Assembly (NCBI RefSeq): GCF_001320245.1
Contig: NZ_BCBA01000033.1
Coordinates: forward strand, 1 to 64,000
Source of the DNA: Pseudomonas sp. NBRC 111124
GTDB lineage: Bacteria > Pseudomonadota > Gammaproteobacteria > Pseudomonadales > Pseudomonadaceae
Direction of reading: 5' to 3'
Length of the DNA: 64,000 nucleotides
A model generated the notes under the pieces. The model had not been told where the DNA came from and did not search any database. It was given only the letters and a program-made list of their open reading frames with translations. Positions 1-16,821 of the stretch are shown here, in pieces. Position numbers and translations under genes: made by a program. Within the stretch, counting starts at the first letter, position 1. Each line of letters opens with the position of its first letter.

Positions 1-1494
1 TTGCTGCTGGTGCAGCCGGGCCAGGTGTTCTCGCGCAAGGTGATGACCACCACCTCCGAGCTGATCACCCGTCGTCTGGGCAACGAAGGCTACACCTTCG
101 CCAACGTCAACGGCGTACCACAGCCGAACGACCAGGATCACACCGTCGACATCATGTTCGTGGTCGACCCGGGCAAGCGTGCCTACGTCAACCGCATCAA
201 CTACCGCGGCAACACCAAGACCGAAGACGAAGTGCTGCGCCGCGAAATGCGCCAGATGGAAGGTGGCTGGGCTTCGACCTACCTGATCGACCAGTCCAAG
301 ACCCGCCTGGAGCGCCTGGGCTTCTTCAAGGAAGTCAACGTCGAGACCCCGGCGGTGCCCGGCACCGACGACCAGGTCGACGTCAACTACAGCGTCGAAG
401 AGCAGGCTTCCGGCTCGATCACCGCCAGCGTCGGTTTTGCCCAGAGCGCCGGCCTGATTCTCGGCGGTTCGATCAGCCAGAGCAACTTCCTCGGTACCGG
501 CAACAAGGTATCCATCGGCCTGACCCGTTCGGAATACCAGACCCGTTACAACTTCGGCTTTGTGGATCCCTACTTCACTGCCGACGGCGTGAGCCTGGGC
601 TACAACGCCTTCTACCGCAGCACCGACTACAGCGACCTTGACGTCGACGTGGCCAGCTATGCGGTGGACAGCCTGGGTGCCGGTGTAAGCCTCGGCTACC
701 CGATCAGCGAAACCTCGCGCCTGACCTACGGCCTGAGCGTTCAGCAGGACAAGATCAAGACCGGTAAGTACACCGTTGACGAGATCTTCGACTTCCTCAA
801 ACAGGAAGGCGACAGCTTTACCAACTTCAAGGCCTCGATCGGCTGGTCCGAATCGACCCTGAACAAAGGTGTGCTGGCGACCCGTGGTCACTCCCAGAGC
901 CTGACGCTCGAGAGCACCATTCCGGGCAGCGACCTGTCGTTCTACAAGCTCGACTACCGCGGCCAGCTGTTCAAGCCGATTACCAACGACTACACCCTGC
1001 GCCTGCACACCGAACTGGGCTATGGTGATGGTTTCGGTAGCACGTCGGGTCTGCCGTTCTATGAGAACTATTACGCGGGTGGCTTCAACTCCGTGCGTGG
1101 TTTCAAAGACAGCAGCCTGGGCCCGCGCAGTACGCCAAGCAAGGGTACCAACCCAGGCACCATCGCCGACCCGGATCAGGATCCGCTGCCGTTCGGTGGC
1201 AACGTGCTGGTACAAGGTGGCGTCGAACTGCTGTTCCCACTGCCGTTCGTCAAGGACCAGCGCTCGCTGCGCACCTCGGTCTTCTGGGACGTGGGTAACG
1301 TGTTCGACACCAATTGCGGCAGCAAGCCGGATTGCGAGAAGGTCGGTTTCTCGGGCATGGCCAGTTCGGTCGGCCTGGGCGTCACCTGGATCACGGCCCT
1401 GGGCCCGTTGAGCTTCAGCCTGGCAATGCCGGTGAAGAAGCCGAGCGATGCCGATACCCAGGTGTTCCAATTCTCTCTGGGCCAGACCTTCTAA
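1..1494 (+). CDS. bamA: Outer membrane protein assembly factor BamA, 3' part (5' end outside window)
   Basis: This is the C-terminal roughly 497 codons of BamA, the Omp85-family core of the BAM complex, which inserts beta-barrel proteins into the outer membrane. The first 130 residues correspond to the last POTRA domains (for example the FVVDPGKRAYVNRI and YRGNTKTEDEV stretches), followed by the 16-strand barrel. The Omp85 signature VRGF of loop 6 is at 1093-1104, and the protein ends in a terminal Phe, the usual beta-signal. The frame is open to base 1, so the TTG at position 1 is not the real start. It is followed at 44 bp by skp, the standard envelope-biogenesis order. Confidence 0.97.
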   Translation: MLLVQPGQVFSRKVMTTTSELITRRLGNEGYTFANVNGVPQPNDQDHTVDIMFVVDPGKRAYVNRINYRGNTKTEDEVLRREMRQMEGGWASTYLIDQSKTRLERLGFFKEVNVETPAVPGTDDQVDVNYSVEEQASGSITASVGFAQSAGLILGGSISQSNFLGTGNKVSIGLTRSEYQTRYNFGFVDPYFTADGVSLGYNAFYRSTDYSDLDVDVASYAVDSLGAGVSLGYPISETSRLTYGLSVQQDKIKTGKYTVDEIFDFLKQEGDSFTNFKASIGWSESTLNKGVLATRGHSQSLTLESTIPGSDLSFYKLDYRGQLFKPITNDYTLRLHTELGYGDGFGSTSGLPFYENYYAGGFNSVRGFKDSSLGPRSTPSKGTNPGTIADPDQDPLPFGGNVLVQGGVELLFPLPFVKDQRSLRTSVFWDVGNVFDTNCGSKPDCEKVGFSGMASSVGLGVTWITALGPLSFSLAMPVKKPSDADTQVFQFSLGQTF

Positions 1495-1538
1495 GGTCGG
1501 CCCCTGCTTAACGACAACGGTTTTTCCAGGAGTGCATC

Positions 1539-2042
1539 GTGCGTAAATTGGCTCAACTGGCCGTAGTGGCCGCGGCGCTGGTCGCCACCCCGGCTTTCGC
1601 CGAAATGAAGGTCGCCGTGCTGAACTATCAAATGGCCCTGCTCGAATCCGATGCCGCCAAGAAGTACGCGGTCGATGCCGAGAAGAAGTTCGGCCCGCAA
1701 CTGACCAAGCTGAAAAGCCTGGAAAGCAGCGCCAAGGGCATCCAGGACCGTCTGATCAAGGGCGGCGACAAGATGCAGCAGCAGGAGCGTGAGCGTCTGG
1801 AACTCGAATTCAAGCAGAAAGCCCGCGACTTCCAGTTCCAGTCCAAGGAATTGAACGAAGCCAAGGCCGTTGCCGACCGCGACATGCTCAAGCAGCTGAA
1901 GCCGAAGCTGGATGGCGCTGTCGAGGAAGTGATCAAGAAGGGCGGTTTCGACCTGGTTCTCGAACGCGGCGCGGTCATCGATGTCAAGCCTCAATACGAC
2001 ATCACCCGCCAAGTCATCGAGCGCATGAACCAAGCGCGTTGA
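1539..2042 (+). CDS. skp: Periplasmic chaperone Skp (OmpH family)
   Basis: A 167-residue exported chaperone that holds unfolded outer-membrane proteins in the periplasm and hands them to BamA. The GTG start at 1539 is preceded by CAGGAG and gives a clear signal peptide ([21 protein letters not shown], cleaved before EMKV). The rest is highly charged, with long helical stretches fitting the tentacles of the Skp trimer. The stop is 1 bp from the lpxD start, so the two are probably co-translated. Length and position between bamA and lpxD match the family. Confidence 0.96.
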   Translation: MRKLAQLAVVAAALVATPAFAEMKVAVLNYQMALLESDAAKKYAVDAEKKFGPQLTKLKSLESSAKGIQDRLIKGGDKMQQQERERLELEFKQKARDFQFQSKELNEAKAVADRDMLKQLKPKLDGAVEEVIKKGGFDLVLERGAVIDVKPQYDITRQVIERMNQAR

Positions 2043-2043
2043 T

Positions 2044-3099
2044 ATGACCGTGACCATGACGCTCGGCCAGCTGGCCGAGGCCCTCGGGGCCACACTCAAA
2101 GGCCCTGAGGCGCTGCAGATTACCGGGCTGGCTACCTTGCAGGAAGCCGGGCCCGGTCAATTGAGCTTCCTTGCCAACCCGCAATACCGCAAATACCTGG
2201 ACAACTGCCAGGCTGCCGCGGTGCTGCTCAAGGCTGCGGACGCCGAAGGCTTTGCCGGCAATGCCCTGATCGTGCCCGACCCGTACCTGGCTTATGCGCG
2301 CATTTCCCACCTGTTCGACCCTAAACCCAAGGCTGTAGCGGGTATACATCCCAGCGCCGTGGTGGCGGAGGATGCCCAGGTGGATGCCAGCGCCAGTGTC
2401 GGGCCGTTCGCGGTCATCGAAAGCGGTGCGCGCATCGGCGCCAACGTCAGTATCGGTGCACATTGCTTCATCGGTGCCCGTTGCGTGGTGGGTGAAGGGG
2501 GCTGGTTGGCACCGCGGGTCACGTTGTATCACGACGTCACCATCGGCAAGCGTGTGGTCATCCAGTCGGGCGCCGTGATCGGTGGCGAGGGCTTCGGCTT
2601 CGCCAACGAGAAAGGCATCTGGCGCAAGATCGCCCAGATCGGCGGCGTCACTGTCGGTGATGACGTGGAAATCGGCGTCAACACTGCCGTCGACCGTGGC
2701 GCGCTGTCCGACACCCGGATCGGCGACGGGGTCAAGCTCGACAACCAGATCCAGATCGCTCACAACGTGCAGATTGGTGATCACACGGCCATGGCCGCCT
2801 GCGTCGGGATCTCCGGCAGTGCCCGCATCGGCAAGCATTGCATGCTGGCGGGGGGCGTAGGGCTGGTGGGGCATATCGATATCTGCGATAACGTATTCGT
2901 CTCCGGGATGACCATGGTGACCCGCTCGATCACCGAACCCGGCTCCTATTCGTCCGGCACGGCCATGCAGCCCCTGGCAGACTGGCGCAAGAGCGCGGCG
3001 CGTATTCGCCAGCTCGATGACATGGCCAAGCGTCTCCAACAGCTGGAAAAACGTGTCGATACCGTGACCTCAGGTGGCCAGCCGGCATCAGAAGGCTGA
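2044..3099 (+). CDS. lpxD: UDP-3-O-(3-hydroxyacyl)glucosamine N-acyltransferase LpxD
   Basis: 351 residues; third step of lipid A synthesis, transferring a hydroxyacyl chain from acyl-ACP to the 2-amino group of UDP-3-O-acyl-glucosamine. An N-terminal uridine-binding domain (about residues 1-100) is followed by hexapeptide repeats of the left-handed beta-helix (for example [20 protein letters not shown]) and a C-terminal helical tail. The catalytic His is expected in the [10 protein letters not shown] segment. The start directly follows the skp stop, and fabZ, lpxA and lpxB follow in the usual operon order. Confidence 0.97.
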   Translation: MTVTMTLGQLAEALGATLKGPEALQITGLATLQEAGPGQLSFLANPQYRKYLDNCQAAAVLLKAADAEGFAGNALIVPDPYLAYARISHLFDPKPKAVAGIHPSAVVAEDAQVDASASVGPFAVIESGARIGANVSIGAHCFIGARCVVGEGGWLAPRVTLYHDVTIGKRVVIQSGAVIGGEGFGFANEKGIWRKIAQIGGVTVGDDVEIGVNTAVDRGALSDTRIGDGVKLDNQIQIAHNVQIGDHTAMAACVGISGSARIGKHCMLAGGVGLVGHIDICDNVFVSGMTMVTRSITEPGSYSSGTAMQPLADWRKSAARIRQLDDMAKRLQQLEKRVDTVTSGGQPASEG

Positions 3100-3213
3100 T
3101 ACCATTTCCTGAGCAAGAGTGAACAGTCGCTAGCTGGCTCCTCTTTGGACTGCAAAAGGAGCGTGTGGTCAGCACCTGCGCTCCCTATTCTTATTACAGG
3201 CTTCCCCCCCGAA

Positions 3214-3654
3214 ATGATGGACATCAACGAGATTCGCGAATACCTGCCTCACCGCTACCCGTTCCTGCTGGTAGATCGCGTGACGGATCTGGACTTCGAG
3301 GCCCAGAGCATTCGTGCCTACAAGAATGTCAGCATCAACGAGCCGTTCTTCAATGGCCACTTCCCGGCGCACCCGATCATGCCGGGCGTCCTGATCATCG
3401 AAGCCATGGCCCAGGCGGCCGGCATCCTCGGTTTCAAGATGCTCGATGCCAAGCCGGCTGATGGCACCCTGTATTACTTCGTTGGTTCCGACAAGCTGCG
3501 TTTCCGTCAACCGGTTCTGCCGGGCGACCAGCTGGTACTGGAAGCCAAGTTCCTCAGCCGCAAGAGCATGATCTGGAAGTTCGAGTGCCGTGCCCTGGTC
3601 GACGGCAAGCCGGTATGCTCGGCGCAGATCACCTGTGCGGAACGCTCCCTATGA
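3214..3654 (+). CDS. fabZ: 3-hydroxyacyl-ACP dehydratase FabZ
   Basis: 146 residues; dehydrates 3-hydroxyacyl-ACP in fatty-acid elongation and competes with LpxA and LpxD for hydroxyacyl-ACP. The hot-dog fold signature is visible: [11 protein letters not shown], then [22 protein letters not shown], which holds the catalytic His and Glu. The frame is open further upstream, but ATG at 3214 gives the canonical [18 protein letters not shown]-terminus; a second ATG follows directly at 3217. The stop overlaps the lpxA start (ATGA, 3651-3654), indicating translational coupling. The 114 bp before it hold no gene. Confidence 0.96.
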   Translation: MMDINEIREYLPHRYPFLLVDRVTDLDFEAQSIRAYKNVSINEPFFNGHFPAHPIMPGVLIIEAMAQAAGILGFKMLDAKPADGTLYYFVGSDKLRFRQPVLPGDQLVLEAKFLSRKSMIWKFECRALVDGKPVCSAQITCAERSL

Positions 3655-4427
3655 GTTCGATTGATCCGCGGGCGATCATCGACCCTTCGGCCAAGCTGGC
3701 CGAAGGTGTCGAGGTTGGCCCGTGGTCGATCGTCGGTCCCGATGTCGAAATCGGCGAGGGCACCGTCATTGGCCCGCACGTTGTGCTCAAAGGGCCGACC
3801 CGGATTGGCAAGCACAACCGCATCTACCAGTTTTCCTCGATTGGCGAAGACACCCCTGACCTCAAGTACAAGGGTGAGCCGACGCGTCTGGTGATCGGTG
3901 ATCACAACGTGATCCGCGAAGGTGTGACCATTCACCGTGGTACGGTCCAGGACCGTGCAGAAACGACATTGGGTGATCACAACCTGATCATGGCCTATGC
4001 CCACATCGGCCACGACAGCGTCATCGGCAACCACTGCATCCTGGTCAACAACACCGCGCTGGCCGGGCATGTGCACGTGGGGGACTGGGCGATCCTGTCC
4101 GGTTTCACCCTGGTGCATCAGTACTGCCACATCGGCGCCCATGCGTTCTCCGGCATGGGCACGGCGATCGGCAAGGACGTGCCAGCGTTCGTCACGGTGT
4201 TCGGCAGCCCTGCCGAAGCCCGCAGCATGAACTTCGAAGGCATGCGCCGGCGTGGTTTCAGCGACGAGGTCATCCATGCCCTGCGCCGTTCCTACAAGAT
4301 CGTCTACCGACAGGGCCTGACGGTGGAAGAAGCGATCAAGGAACTGGAAGAGCTGGCCGCCAAGCACGAGCAGGTCGAGCTGTTCCGCCAGTCGATCGTG
4401 AACTCCGCCCGCGGCATTACCCGCTGA
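3651..4427 (+). CDS. lpxA: Acyl-ACP-UDP-N-acetylglucosamine O-acyltransferase LpxA
   Basis: 258 residues; first step of lipid A synthesis, acylating the 3-OH of UDP-GlcNAc. Hexapeptide repeats run from residue 1 to about 190 ([20 protein letters not shown]), then a helical C-terminal domain. The catalytic His region reads [17 protein letters not shown], and the [11 protein letters not shown] stretch is typical of the family. ATG at 3651 overlaps the fabZ stop by four bases; an in-frame upstream extension lies inside fabZ and is rejected. lpxB follows after one base. Confidence 0.97.
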   Translation: MSSIDPRAIIDPSAKLAEGVEVGPWSIVGPDVEIGEGTVIGPHVVLKGPTRIGKHNRIYQFSSIGEDTPDLKYKGEPTRLVIGDHNVIREGVTIHRGTVQDRAETTLGDHNLIMAYAHIGHDSVIGNHCILVNNTALAGHVHVGDWAILSGFTLVHQYCHIGAHAFSGMGTAIGKDVPAFVTVFGSPAEARSMNFEGMRRRGFSDEVIHALRRSYKIVYRQGLTVEEAIKELEELAAKHEQVELFRQSIVNSARGITR

Positions 4428-4428
4428 T

Positions 4429-5556
4429 ATGGCGCAGCTTTGCGTAGCCCTGGTCGCAGGTGAGGCCAGCGGCGATATTCTCGGTTCTGGTCTGATGCGA
4501 GCCCTCAAGGCGCGCCATCCCGATGTGCGGTTCATTGGTGTGGGCGGTCCGTTGATGGAAGCCGAAGGCCTGCAGTCGTACTTTCCCATGGAGCGTCTCG
4601 CCGTCATGGGGCTGGTCGAGGTGCTGGGGCGCCTGCGTGAGCTGCTCAAGCGGCGCAAGGCACTGATCCAGACCCTGATCGGTGAGAAGCCCGATGTATT
4701 CATTGGCATCGACGCACCCGATTTCACCCTCAATATCGAACTGAAGCTGCGTCAGGCCGGGATAAAGACCGTCCATTACGTTAGTCCTTCGGTTTGGGCG
4801 TGGCGGCAGAAGCGCGTACTGAAGATCCGCGAAGGCTGCGACCTGATGCTGACGCTGCTGCCGTTCGAAGCCCGATTCTACGAAGAGCAAGGCGTACCGG
4901 TGCGGTTCGTCGGCCACCCGCTGGCCGATACCATTCCGTTAACGGCAGACCGTCAGGCAGCGCGCAGCGAACTGGGCCTGGCTGATGGCCCGGTGGTCGC
5001 GTTGATGCCGGGCAGCCGTGGTGGTGAGGTTGGGCGCCTGGGGGTACTGTTCCTCGATGCGGCCCAGCGCCTGCGCGACCTGGTCCCAGACGTGCGTTTC
5101 GTGTTGCCATGCGCCAACGCGGCGCGCCGCACCCAGGTTGAACAGATGCTCGAAGGCCGTGACCTGCCGTTGACCTTGCTTGACGGTCAGTCGCACAGGG
5201 CGCTGGCCGCCTGTGATGCAGTGCTGATCGCGTCCGGCACCGCCACGCTGGAGGCGCTGCTGTACAAGCGCCCGATGGTCGTGGCCTATCGCCTGGCACC
5301 ATTGACCTACTGGATTCTCAAGCGCCTGGTAAAAAGCCCCTACGTGTCGCTGCCCAACCTGCTGGCCCAACGCGAGCTGGTGCCTGAGCTGTTGCAGGAT
5401 GCCGCGACCAGCGAGGCGCTGGCACAGACCTTGGCGCCGCTGGTCACCGACGGTGCACGGCAGACCGAACGCTTCGACGAGATTCACCGTACCCTGCGCC
5501 GCGACGCCTCCAACCAGGCGGCCGACGCAGTACTGGCCTTGCTCAAGGACCGCTGA
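4429..5556 (+). CDS. lpxB: Lipid-A-disaccharide synthase LpxB
   Basis: 375 residues; a GT19 peripheral membrane glycosyltransferase joining UDP-2,3-diacylglucosamine and lipid X into the lipid A disaccharide. Family motifs are visible: [11 protein letters not shown] at the N-terminus, [11 protein letters not shown] in the middle, [10 protein letters not shown] for the nucleotide-binding turn, and [11 protein letters not shown] near the C-terminus. It starts one base after lpxA and ends one base before rnhB, inside one long operon. Confidence 0.97.
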   Translation: MAQLCVALVAGEASGDILGSGLMRALKARHPDVRFIGVGGPLMEAEGLQSYFPMERLAVMGLVEVLGRLRELLKRRKALIQTLIGEKPDVFIGIDAPDFTLNIELKLRQAGIKTVHYVSPSVWAWRQKRVLKIREGCDLMLTLLPFEARFYEEQGVPVRFVGHPLADTIPLTADRQAARSELGLADGPVVALMPGSRGGEVGRLGVLFLDAAQRLRDLVPDVRFVLPCANAARRTQVEQMLEGRDLPLTLLDGQSHRALAACDAVLIASGTATLEALLYKRPMVVAYRLAPLTYWILKRLVKSPYVSLPNLLAQRELVPELLQDAATSEALAQTLAPLVTDGARQTERFDEIHRTLRRDASNQAADAVLALLKDR

Positions 5557-5557
5557 C

Positions 5558-6181
5558 ATGCAGATTGGACTGGACTTCAACCTGGTCGAAGACCTGGTCG
5601 CTGGCGTCGACGAAGTTGGCCGCGGCCCGCTGTGCGGTGCAGTGGTCACGGCGGCGGTGATCCTCGATCCGGCTCGGCCGATTCTTGGCCTTAACGATTC
5701 GAAGAAACTCACCGAAGCCAGGCGCGAAGCGCTGTTCGACGAGATCTGCGAAAAAGCCTTGAGCTTCTGCATCGCCCGCGCCGAAGTCGAGGAAATCGAC
5801 CGGCTGAACATCCTGCAGGCCACCATGCTGGCCATGCAGCGAGCGGTGGAAGGGTTGCACGTGACGCCGAAGCTGGCTTTGATCGACGGCAACCGTTGCC
5901 CGAAACTCGCAGTGCCGGCCGCTCCGGTGGTCAAGGGCGATAGCCAGGTGCCGGCGATTGCCGCGGCATCGATCCTGGCCAAGGTCACCCGCGATCGGGA
6001 GATGAGCGCGTTCGAGTTGATCTATCCGGGCTACGGCATCGGCGGGCACAAGGGCTACCCTACGCCTGTGCACCTCGAGGCCTTGGCGCGCCTCGGGCCT
6101 ACGGCTATTCATCGGCGCTCGTTCGGCCCGGTGCGGGCTGCCTGGGAAGCCCGTGAAGGCATCACCGCCGCGTTGATCTGA
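5558..6181 (+). CDS. rnhB: Ribonuclease HII
   Basis: 207 residues; cleaves RNA in RNA-DNA hybrids and at single ribonucleotides embedded in DNA. The metal-binding signature [15 protein letters not shown] is near the N-terminus, [13 protein letters not shown] follows, and the C-terminal [14 protein letters not shown] segment is typical. The ATG at 5558 was chosen over a long upstream in-frame extension because that extension overlaps lpxB; it also gives the family length. A GC hairpin follows the stop, so a transcript probably ends between rnhB and dnaE. Confidence 0.96.
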   Translation: MQIGLDFNLVEDLVAGVDEVGRGPLCGAVVTAAVILDPARPILGLNDSKKLTEARREALFDEICEKALSFCIARAEVEEIDRLNILQATMLAMQRAVEGLHVTPKLALIDGNRCPKLAVPAAPVVKGDSQVPAIAAASILAKVTRDREMSAFELIYPGYGIGGHKGYPTPVHLEALARLGPTAIHRRSFGPVRAAWEAREGITAALI

Positions 6182-6186
6182 TGAAC

Positions 6187-6215
6187 TGGGGCCGCTATGC
6201 GGCCCCAACTGTTTT
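6187..6215 (+). terminator. GGGGCCGC-type hairpin after rnhB
   Basis: Perfect 9-bp stem TGGGGCCGC / GCGGCCCCA with TAT loop (6187-6207), followed within a few bases by GTTTT. It lies just after the rnhB stop and before the dnaE leader. The same core hairpin occurs after accA and after kup. Confidence 0.7.
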
Positions 6216-6270
6216 AAGCAATTACGCTACAATCCCGCCCTTGTCGTTCAGCACTGCTACAGGACTTTCC

Positions 6271-9795
<3,525 letters not shown>

Positions 9796-9900
9796 ATCGA
9801 CGAAATTTAATCTCGACCTATATGCGCCTGATCCCTTAAGGTAGGGCGCCAATCGGATCAACCGGCCGGCCGCCTGGCCGTAGACCCAAGACGGATGACT

Positions 9901-10848
9901 ATGAACCCGAATTTTCTCGATTTCGAACAGCCGATTGCCGACCTGCAAGCCAAGATCGAAGGCCTGCGCCTGGTAGGCAACGACAACTCGCTGAACATCA
10001 GCGATGAAATTGCCCGTCTGCAAGACAAGAGCAACACCCTGACCGAAAGCATTTTCGGCAACCTGACCAGCTGGCAGATCGCTCGCCTGGCGCGTCACCC
10101 ACGTCGTCCATACACCCTGGACTACCTGCAGCACATCTTCACCGAATTCGAAGAACTGCACGGCGACCGCCACTTCTCCGATGACGCTGCCATCGTGGGG
10201 GGGACCGCGCGCCTGGACGGCAAGCCAGTGATGGTCATCGGCCACCAGAAGGGCCGCGAAGTGCGCGAGAAGGTGCGCCGCAACTTCGGCATGCCACGCC
10301 CTGAAGGCTACCGCAAGGCTTGCCGCCTGATGGAAATGGCCGAGCGCTTCAAGATGCCGATCCTGACCTTCATCGACACACCGGGTGCTTACCCCGGCAT
10401 CGACGCCGAAGAGCGCAACCAGAGCGAGGCGATCGCCTGGAACCTGCGCGTCATGGCGCGCCTGAAGACCCCCATCATCGCCACCGTGATCGGTGAGGGT
10501 GGTTCCGGCGGTGCACTGGCCATCGGCGTGTGCGACCAGCTGAACATGCTGCAGTACTCCACCTACTCGGTGATCTCGCCGGAAGGTTGCGCCTCGATTC
10601 TGTGGAAGACGGCCGACAAGGCTGCCGACGCTGCTGAAGCCATGGGCATCACCGCCGAGCGCCTGAAAAGCCTGAACATCGTCGACAAGGTCATCCAGGA
10701 GCCGCTGGGCGGCGCCCACCGTGACCCGGCCAAGATGTCCGAAAGCATCCGCGCCGACCTGGTGCAGCAGCTGGACATGCTCGGCAAGCTCGACAACGAC
10801 GCGCTGCTGGCCCGCCGTTACGACCGCCTGATGAGCTACGGCCTCTGA
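9901..10848 (+). CDS. accA: Acetyl-CoA carboxylase carboxyltransferase subunit alpha
   Basis: 315 residues; with AccD forms the carboxyltransferase that makes malonyl-CoA, the first committed step of fatty-acid synthesis. The sequence begins [20 protein letters not shown] and contains the crotonase-like core ([10 protein letters not shown], then [23 protein letters not shown] and [13 protein letters not shown]). An in-frame ATG lies six bases upstream at 9895, but 9901 gives the usual N-terminus and a better distance to the ACGGA ribosome site. A GC hairpin follows the stop. Confidence 0.96.
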   Translation: MNPNFLDFEQPIADLQAKIEGLRLVGNDNSLNISDEIARLQDKSNTLTESIFGNLTSWQIARLARHPRRPYTLDYLQHIFTEFEELHGDRHFSDDAAIVGGTARLDGKPVMVIGHQKGREVREKVRRNFGMPRPEGYRKACRLMEMAERFKMPILTFIDTPGAYPGIDAEERNQSEAIAWNLRVMARLKTPIIATVIGEGGSGGALAIGVCDQLNMLQYSTYSVISPEGCASILWKTADKAADAAEAMGITAERLKSLNIVDKVIQEPLGGAHRDPAKMSESIRADLVQQLDMLGKLDNDALLARRYDRLMSYGL

Positions 10849-10855
10849 TAGAACG

Positions 10856-10878
10856 CCGGGGCCGCAGTGCGGCCCCGG
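10856..10878 (+). terminator. GGGGCCGC-type hairpin after accA
   Basis: Stem CCGGGGCCGC / GCGGCCCCGG with AGT loop, immediately after the accA stop and 25 bp before the tilS start. There is no U-tract, so it may only attenuate read-through into tilS. Confidence 0.55.
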
Positions 10879-10903
10879 CAATCTCAAGCCAAGTGAGGCC
10901 TGG

Positions 10904-12184
10904 ATGATCAACCTCACCCCTTGGCTCAATGCCCCCACCTGGTACCTCGCCTTCTCCGGCGGCCTCGACTCTACCGTCCTCCTGCACCTGCTGGCCAACC
11001 ACGCCCGCAATCACCAGGCACCTCCGCTGCGCGCTCTGCATGTCCATCACGGCCTGCAACCTGCCGCCGACGCCTGGCCCGCCCACTGCCAAACCATCTG
11101 CGACAAGCTCGGCATCGACCTTCAGGTCATTCACGTTCAGGTCACCCCTGGCGCGAGCCTCGAACAGGCCGCCCGCGACGCGCGTTATGCCGCTTTGGCG
11201 AAAGTGCTCGGCCCCGGCGACATCCTGTTCACCGCCCAGCACCGCGACGACCAGGCTGAAACCTTGCTCTTGCGCCTGCTGCGAGGTGCCGGCCTGCGTG
11301 GTCTGACGGCGATGCCCGGGCAGCGCCCGCTGGGGCCGGGCAGTCTGGTCCGGCCGTTGCTGGGCACCTCGCGCAAGCAGTTGCACGACTACGCCCGGGC
11401 GAATGAGCTGGTGTGGATCGAAGACCCGACGAACGTTGAGACTGCCTTCGACCGCAATTACCTGCGTGCAGAGGTGTTTCCGCCTTTGCAGCAGCGTTGG
11501 CCGCAGGCCAGCCAGAACATTGCCCGCTGTGCGGAGCACTTGGGGGAGGCGCTGGGCCTGCTCGACGAACTGGCGCAGGGTGACCTGGCCGAGGCCGGGG
11601 AGGGCGCTGCGCCAGGCTGGGCGGCCTTGCCGTCGCTCGATCTGGCGGTGCTCATCCGCTTGTCGCCGGCACGGCAACGCAATGCTCTGCAGTATTGGCT
11701 TCGCCAGCGAACCCGCTTGCCCGATACCCGTCATTGGGCCGGCTGGGCTGACCTGCGCGACGCTGCGGCAGGTGCACAGCCGGTCTGGCGGCTAGCCGAC
11801 GGTCGGTTGCTGCGCAGCCATGGCCGTATCTGGTGGTTGAGTGGTGACTGGCTGCAACAACCCACAGGCGAATACGCCTGGGCCGACCCTGGGGCGACCC
11901 TGGCATTGCCGGGCAATGGCAGCGTGCGTCTTGATGCCGCGCCGCTGGGCGAGCTGCGCATCGCCTATCGCCAAGGCGGCGAGGTGCTGGACATCCCCGG
12001 CCGTGGCCGACGCGACCTCAAGCGCCTGCTCAACGAGCTGCACGTCCCGCACTTCGTGCGTCCGCGCCTGCCGCTCCTGTATTGCGGCGAGCGCCTGCTG
12101 GCGGTGGCCAATCTGCCTGCGCTGGCGCAGGCCGATTGCCAGCTTCACTGGCAGCTGCCGACGAACGCGCAAGGTTTGAGCTGA
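10904..12184 (+). CDS. tilS: tRNA(Ile)-lysidine synthetase TilS
   Basis: 426 residues; converts C34 of the CAU-anticodon tRNA-Ile to lysidine, which changes the codon read from AUG to AUA. The PP-loop motif SGGLDS is at residues 18-23, and the ATP-pyrophosphatase core continues through HHGLQPAADAW and AQHRDDQAETLLLRLLRG. The C-terminal TilS substrate-binding domains follow (for example GRGRRDLKRLLNELHVP). It lies downstream of accA as in other pseudomonads. Its stop is followed by a 269-bp gap before pyrG. Confidence 0.95.
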   Translation: MINLTPWLNAPTWYLAFSGGLDSTVLLHLLANHARNHQAPPLRALHVHHGLQPAADAWPAHCQTICDKLGIDLQVIHVQVTPGASLEQAARDARYAALAKVLGPGDILFTAQHRDDQAETLLLRLLRGAGLRGLTAMPGQRPLGPGSLVRPLLGTSRKQLHDYARANELVWIEDPTNVETAFDRNYLRAEVFPPLQQRWPQASQNIARCAEHLGEALGLLDELAQGDLAEAGEGAAPGWAALPSLDLAVLIRLSPARQRNALQYWLRQRTRLPDTRHWAGWADLRDAAAGAQPVWRLADGRLLRSHGRIWWLSGDWLQQPTGEYAWADPGATLALPGNGSVRLDAAPLGELRIAYRQGGEVLDIPGRGRRDLKRLLNELHVPHFVRPRLPLLYCGERLLAVANLPALAQADCQLHWQLPTNAQGLS

Positions 12185-14082
<1,898 letters not shown>

Positions 14083-14162
14083 TTTTTTCAGGTCTTTGGT
14101 GAGTTTTCCGACGGTTAAAGCCGCGCGAGGCTCATTTCTCGGGTAAAGTACGCCCCGATCTA

Positions 14163-14184
14163 CCCCTGACCGTTCGGTCAGGGG
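14163..14184 (+). terminator. Hairpin between pyrG and eno
   Basis: Stem CCCCTGACCG / CGGTCAGGGG with a TT loop, about 80 bp after the pyrG stop. It lacks a U-tract. It could terminate pyrG transcripts or act in the eno leader. Confidence 0.45.
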
Positions 14185-14243
14185 TCGCTTCTGCCAGGCC
14201 TGCCTGCTGCGTCCCCGCCTGGTACAAGGCAAGAATTCCCTAA

Positions 14244-15572
<1,329 letters not shown>

Positions 15573-15655
15573 GCAAGAGATGGTAAAAAGACAGCTGCCG
15601 AGGCCGTAGGAAGTTTCGTACCGAAATTTCCGACGCTTCATGCGGGTTTCTGTCA

Positions 15656-15683
15656 ACGAAGCCTGGCCTCGGCCAGGCTTCGT
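15656..15683 (+). terminator. Perfect hairpin between eno and ftsB
   Basis: 13-bp perfect inverted repeat ACGAAGCCTGGCC / GGCCAGGCTTCGT with a TC spacer. No U-tract follows, so it may be a partial terminator or a transcript-stabilising stem between the abundant eno mRNA and ftsB. Confidence 0.5.
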
Positions 15684-15725
15684 GCTATATGACGCCCGTG
15701 TGCGATCTTTAACCTGGATACCTTG

Positions 15726-16007
15726 ATGCGCAGTCCCTATTGGTTGTTCCTTGTCCTGCTCCTGCTGCTCGGTGGCCTGCAATACCGCCTTTGGGTGGGT
15801 AACGGCAGCCTGGCGCAAGTGGCCGAGCTCAAGCAGCAGATCGACGATCAGCACGCCGAGAACGAACGGTTGCTGGAGCGTAACCGCGTGCTCGATGCCG
15901 AGGTGTTGGAGTTGAAGAAGGGTATGGAGACCGTCGAAGAACGGGCTCGTCATGAACTGGGAATGGTTAAAGAGGGCGAAACCCTCTTCCAGCTGCCGCA
16001 AAAATGA
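15726..16007 (+). CDS. ftsB: Cell division protein FtsB
   Basis: 93 residues; a small bitopic divisome protein that joins FtsL and FtsQ and helps activate septal peptidoglycan synthesis. One N-terminal membrane helix (WLFLVLLLLLGGLQYRLWV) is followed by a periplasmic leucine-zipper-like coiled coil (QQIDDQHAENERLLERNRVL) and the conserved ETVEERARHELGMVKEGE segment. Start ATG 15726 is chosen by comparison with the family N-terminus. It overlaps ispD by four bases. Confidence 0.94.
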   Translation: MRSPYWLFLVLLLLLGGLQYRLWVGNGSLAQVAELKQQIDDQHAENERLLERNRVLDAEVLELKKGMETVEERARHELGMVKEGETLFQLPQK

Positions 16008-16711
16008 TTGAACCACTACCGGCCTTCTGGGCCGTGATTCCTGCTGCGGGCGTCGGTGCCCGCATGGCTGCCGACCGCCCCAAGCAATACCTGGAGCTGG
16101 CCGGGCAGACCCTTCTCGAGCACAGCCTCGACTGTTTCCTTGGCCACCCCTCGCTCAAAGGTGTGGTGGTCAGCATTGCCGATGACGACCCTTACTGGCC
16201 TCGCCTGCGTTGCGCCAACGACCCGCGCATACAGTGTGCGCCGGGCGGTGACGAACGTGCCGACTCGGTGCTCAATGCCTTGCTGCTGTTGCATGCCCAA
16301 GGGGCGTCGGACAACGACTGGGTGCTGGTGCACGATGCGGCGCGGCCAAACCTGGCGCGCAGTGACCTGGACAAATTGCTGTTGGAGCTGGCCGATGATC
16401 CGGTAGGCGGGCTGCTGGCGGTGCCGGCGCGCGATACCCTCAAGCGCGCCGATGCCAATGGGCGGGTCGCTGCGACGGTGGACCGCAGCACCATCTGGCA
16501 GGCCTATACCCCGCAGATGTTCCGCCTGGGGACGCTGCATCGGGCTCTGGCCGAGAGCCTGGTTTCCGATGTAGCGGTGACTGATGAGGCGTCGGCCATT
16601 GAATGGTCGGGGCAGGCGCCACGGCTGATCGAAGGGCGCAGCGACAATATCAAGGTCACCCGGCCCGAAGACCTTGAATGGCTGCGCCAGCGCTGGGCCG
16701 GGCGGCGCTGA
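16004..16711 (+). CDS. ispD: 2-C-methyl-D-erythritol 4-phosphate cytidylyltransferase
   Basis: 235 residues; third step of the MEP isoprenoid pathway, forming CDP-ME from MEP and CTP. The nucleotide-binding signature reads VIPAAGVGARMAADRPKQYLEL; VLVHDAARPNL and VTDEASAIEW are also typical. The start overlaps ftsB (ATGA), the usual gamma-proteobacterial arrangement. Its pathway partner ispF is not adjacent but lies about 3 kb downstream, separated by the REP doublet, the LysR gene and frmA-fghA. Confidence 0.96.
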   Translation: MIEPLPAFWAVIPAAGVGARMAADRPKQYLELAGQTLLEHSLDCFLGHPSLKGVVVSIADDDPYWPRLRCANDPRIQCAPGGDERADSVLNALLLLHAQGASDNDWVLVHDAARPNLARSDLDKLLLELADDPVGGLLAVPARDTLKRADANGRVAATVDRSTIWQAYTPQMFRLGTLHRALAESLVSDVAVTDEASAIEWSGQAPRLIEGRSDNIKVTRPEDLEWLRQRWAGRR

Positions 16712-16729
16712 TCGGCGTATTCCTACGCA

Positions 16730-16808
16730 GGCCTCTTCGCGGGGCAAGCCCGCTCCTACAGGAGATTGCGAAACCCTGTAGGAGCGGGCTGCCCCGCGAA
16801 AGAGCCGG
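16730..16808. repeat. REP doublet (two inverted putida-type REP elements)
   Basis: Two copies of a roughly 33-bp palindromic REP unit face each other: GGCCTCTTCGCGGGGCAAGC...TCCTACAGG (16730-16762) and its near-exact reverse complement (16775-16808), separated by about 12 bp. This is the well-known repetitive extragenic palindrome type of P. putida. It sits between the convergent ispD and LysR genes and can fold as one long hairpin. Confidence 0.85.
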
Positions 16809-16821
16809 CAAAGCCAGTACA

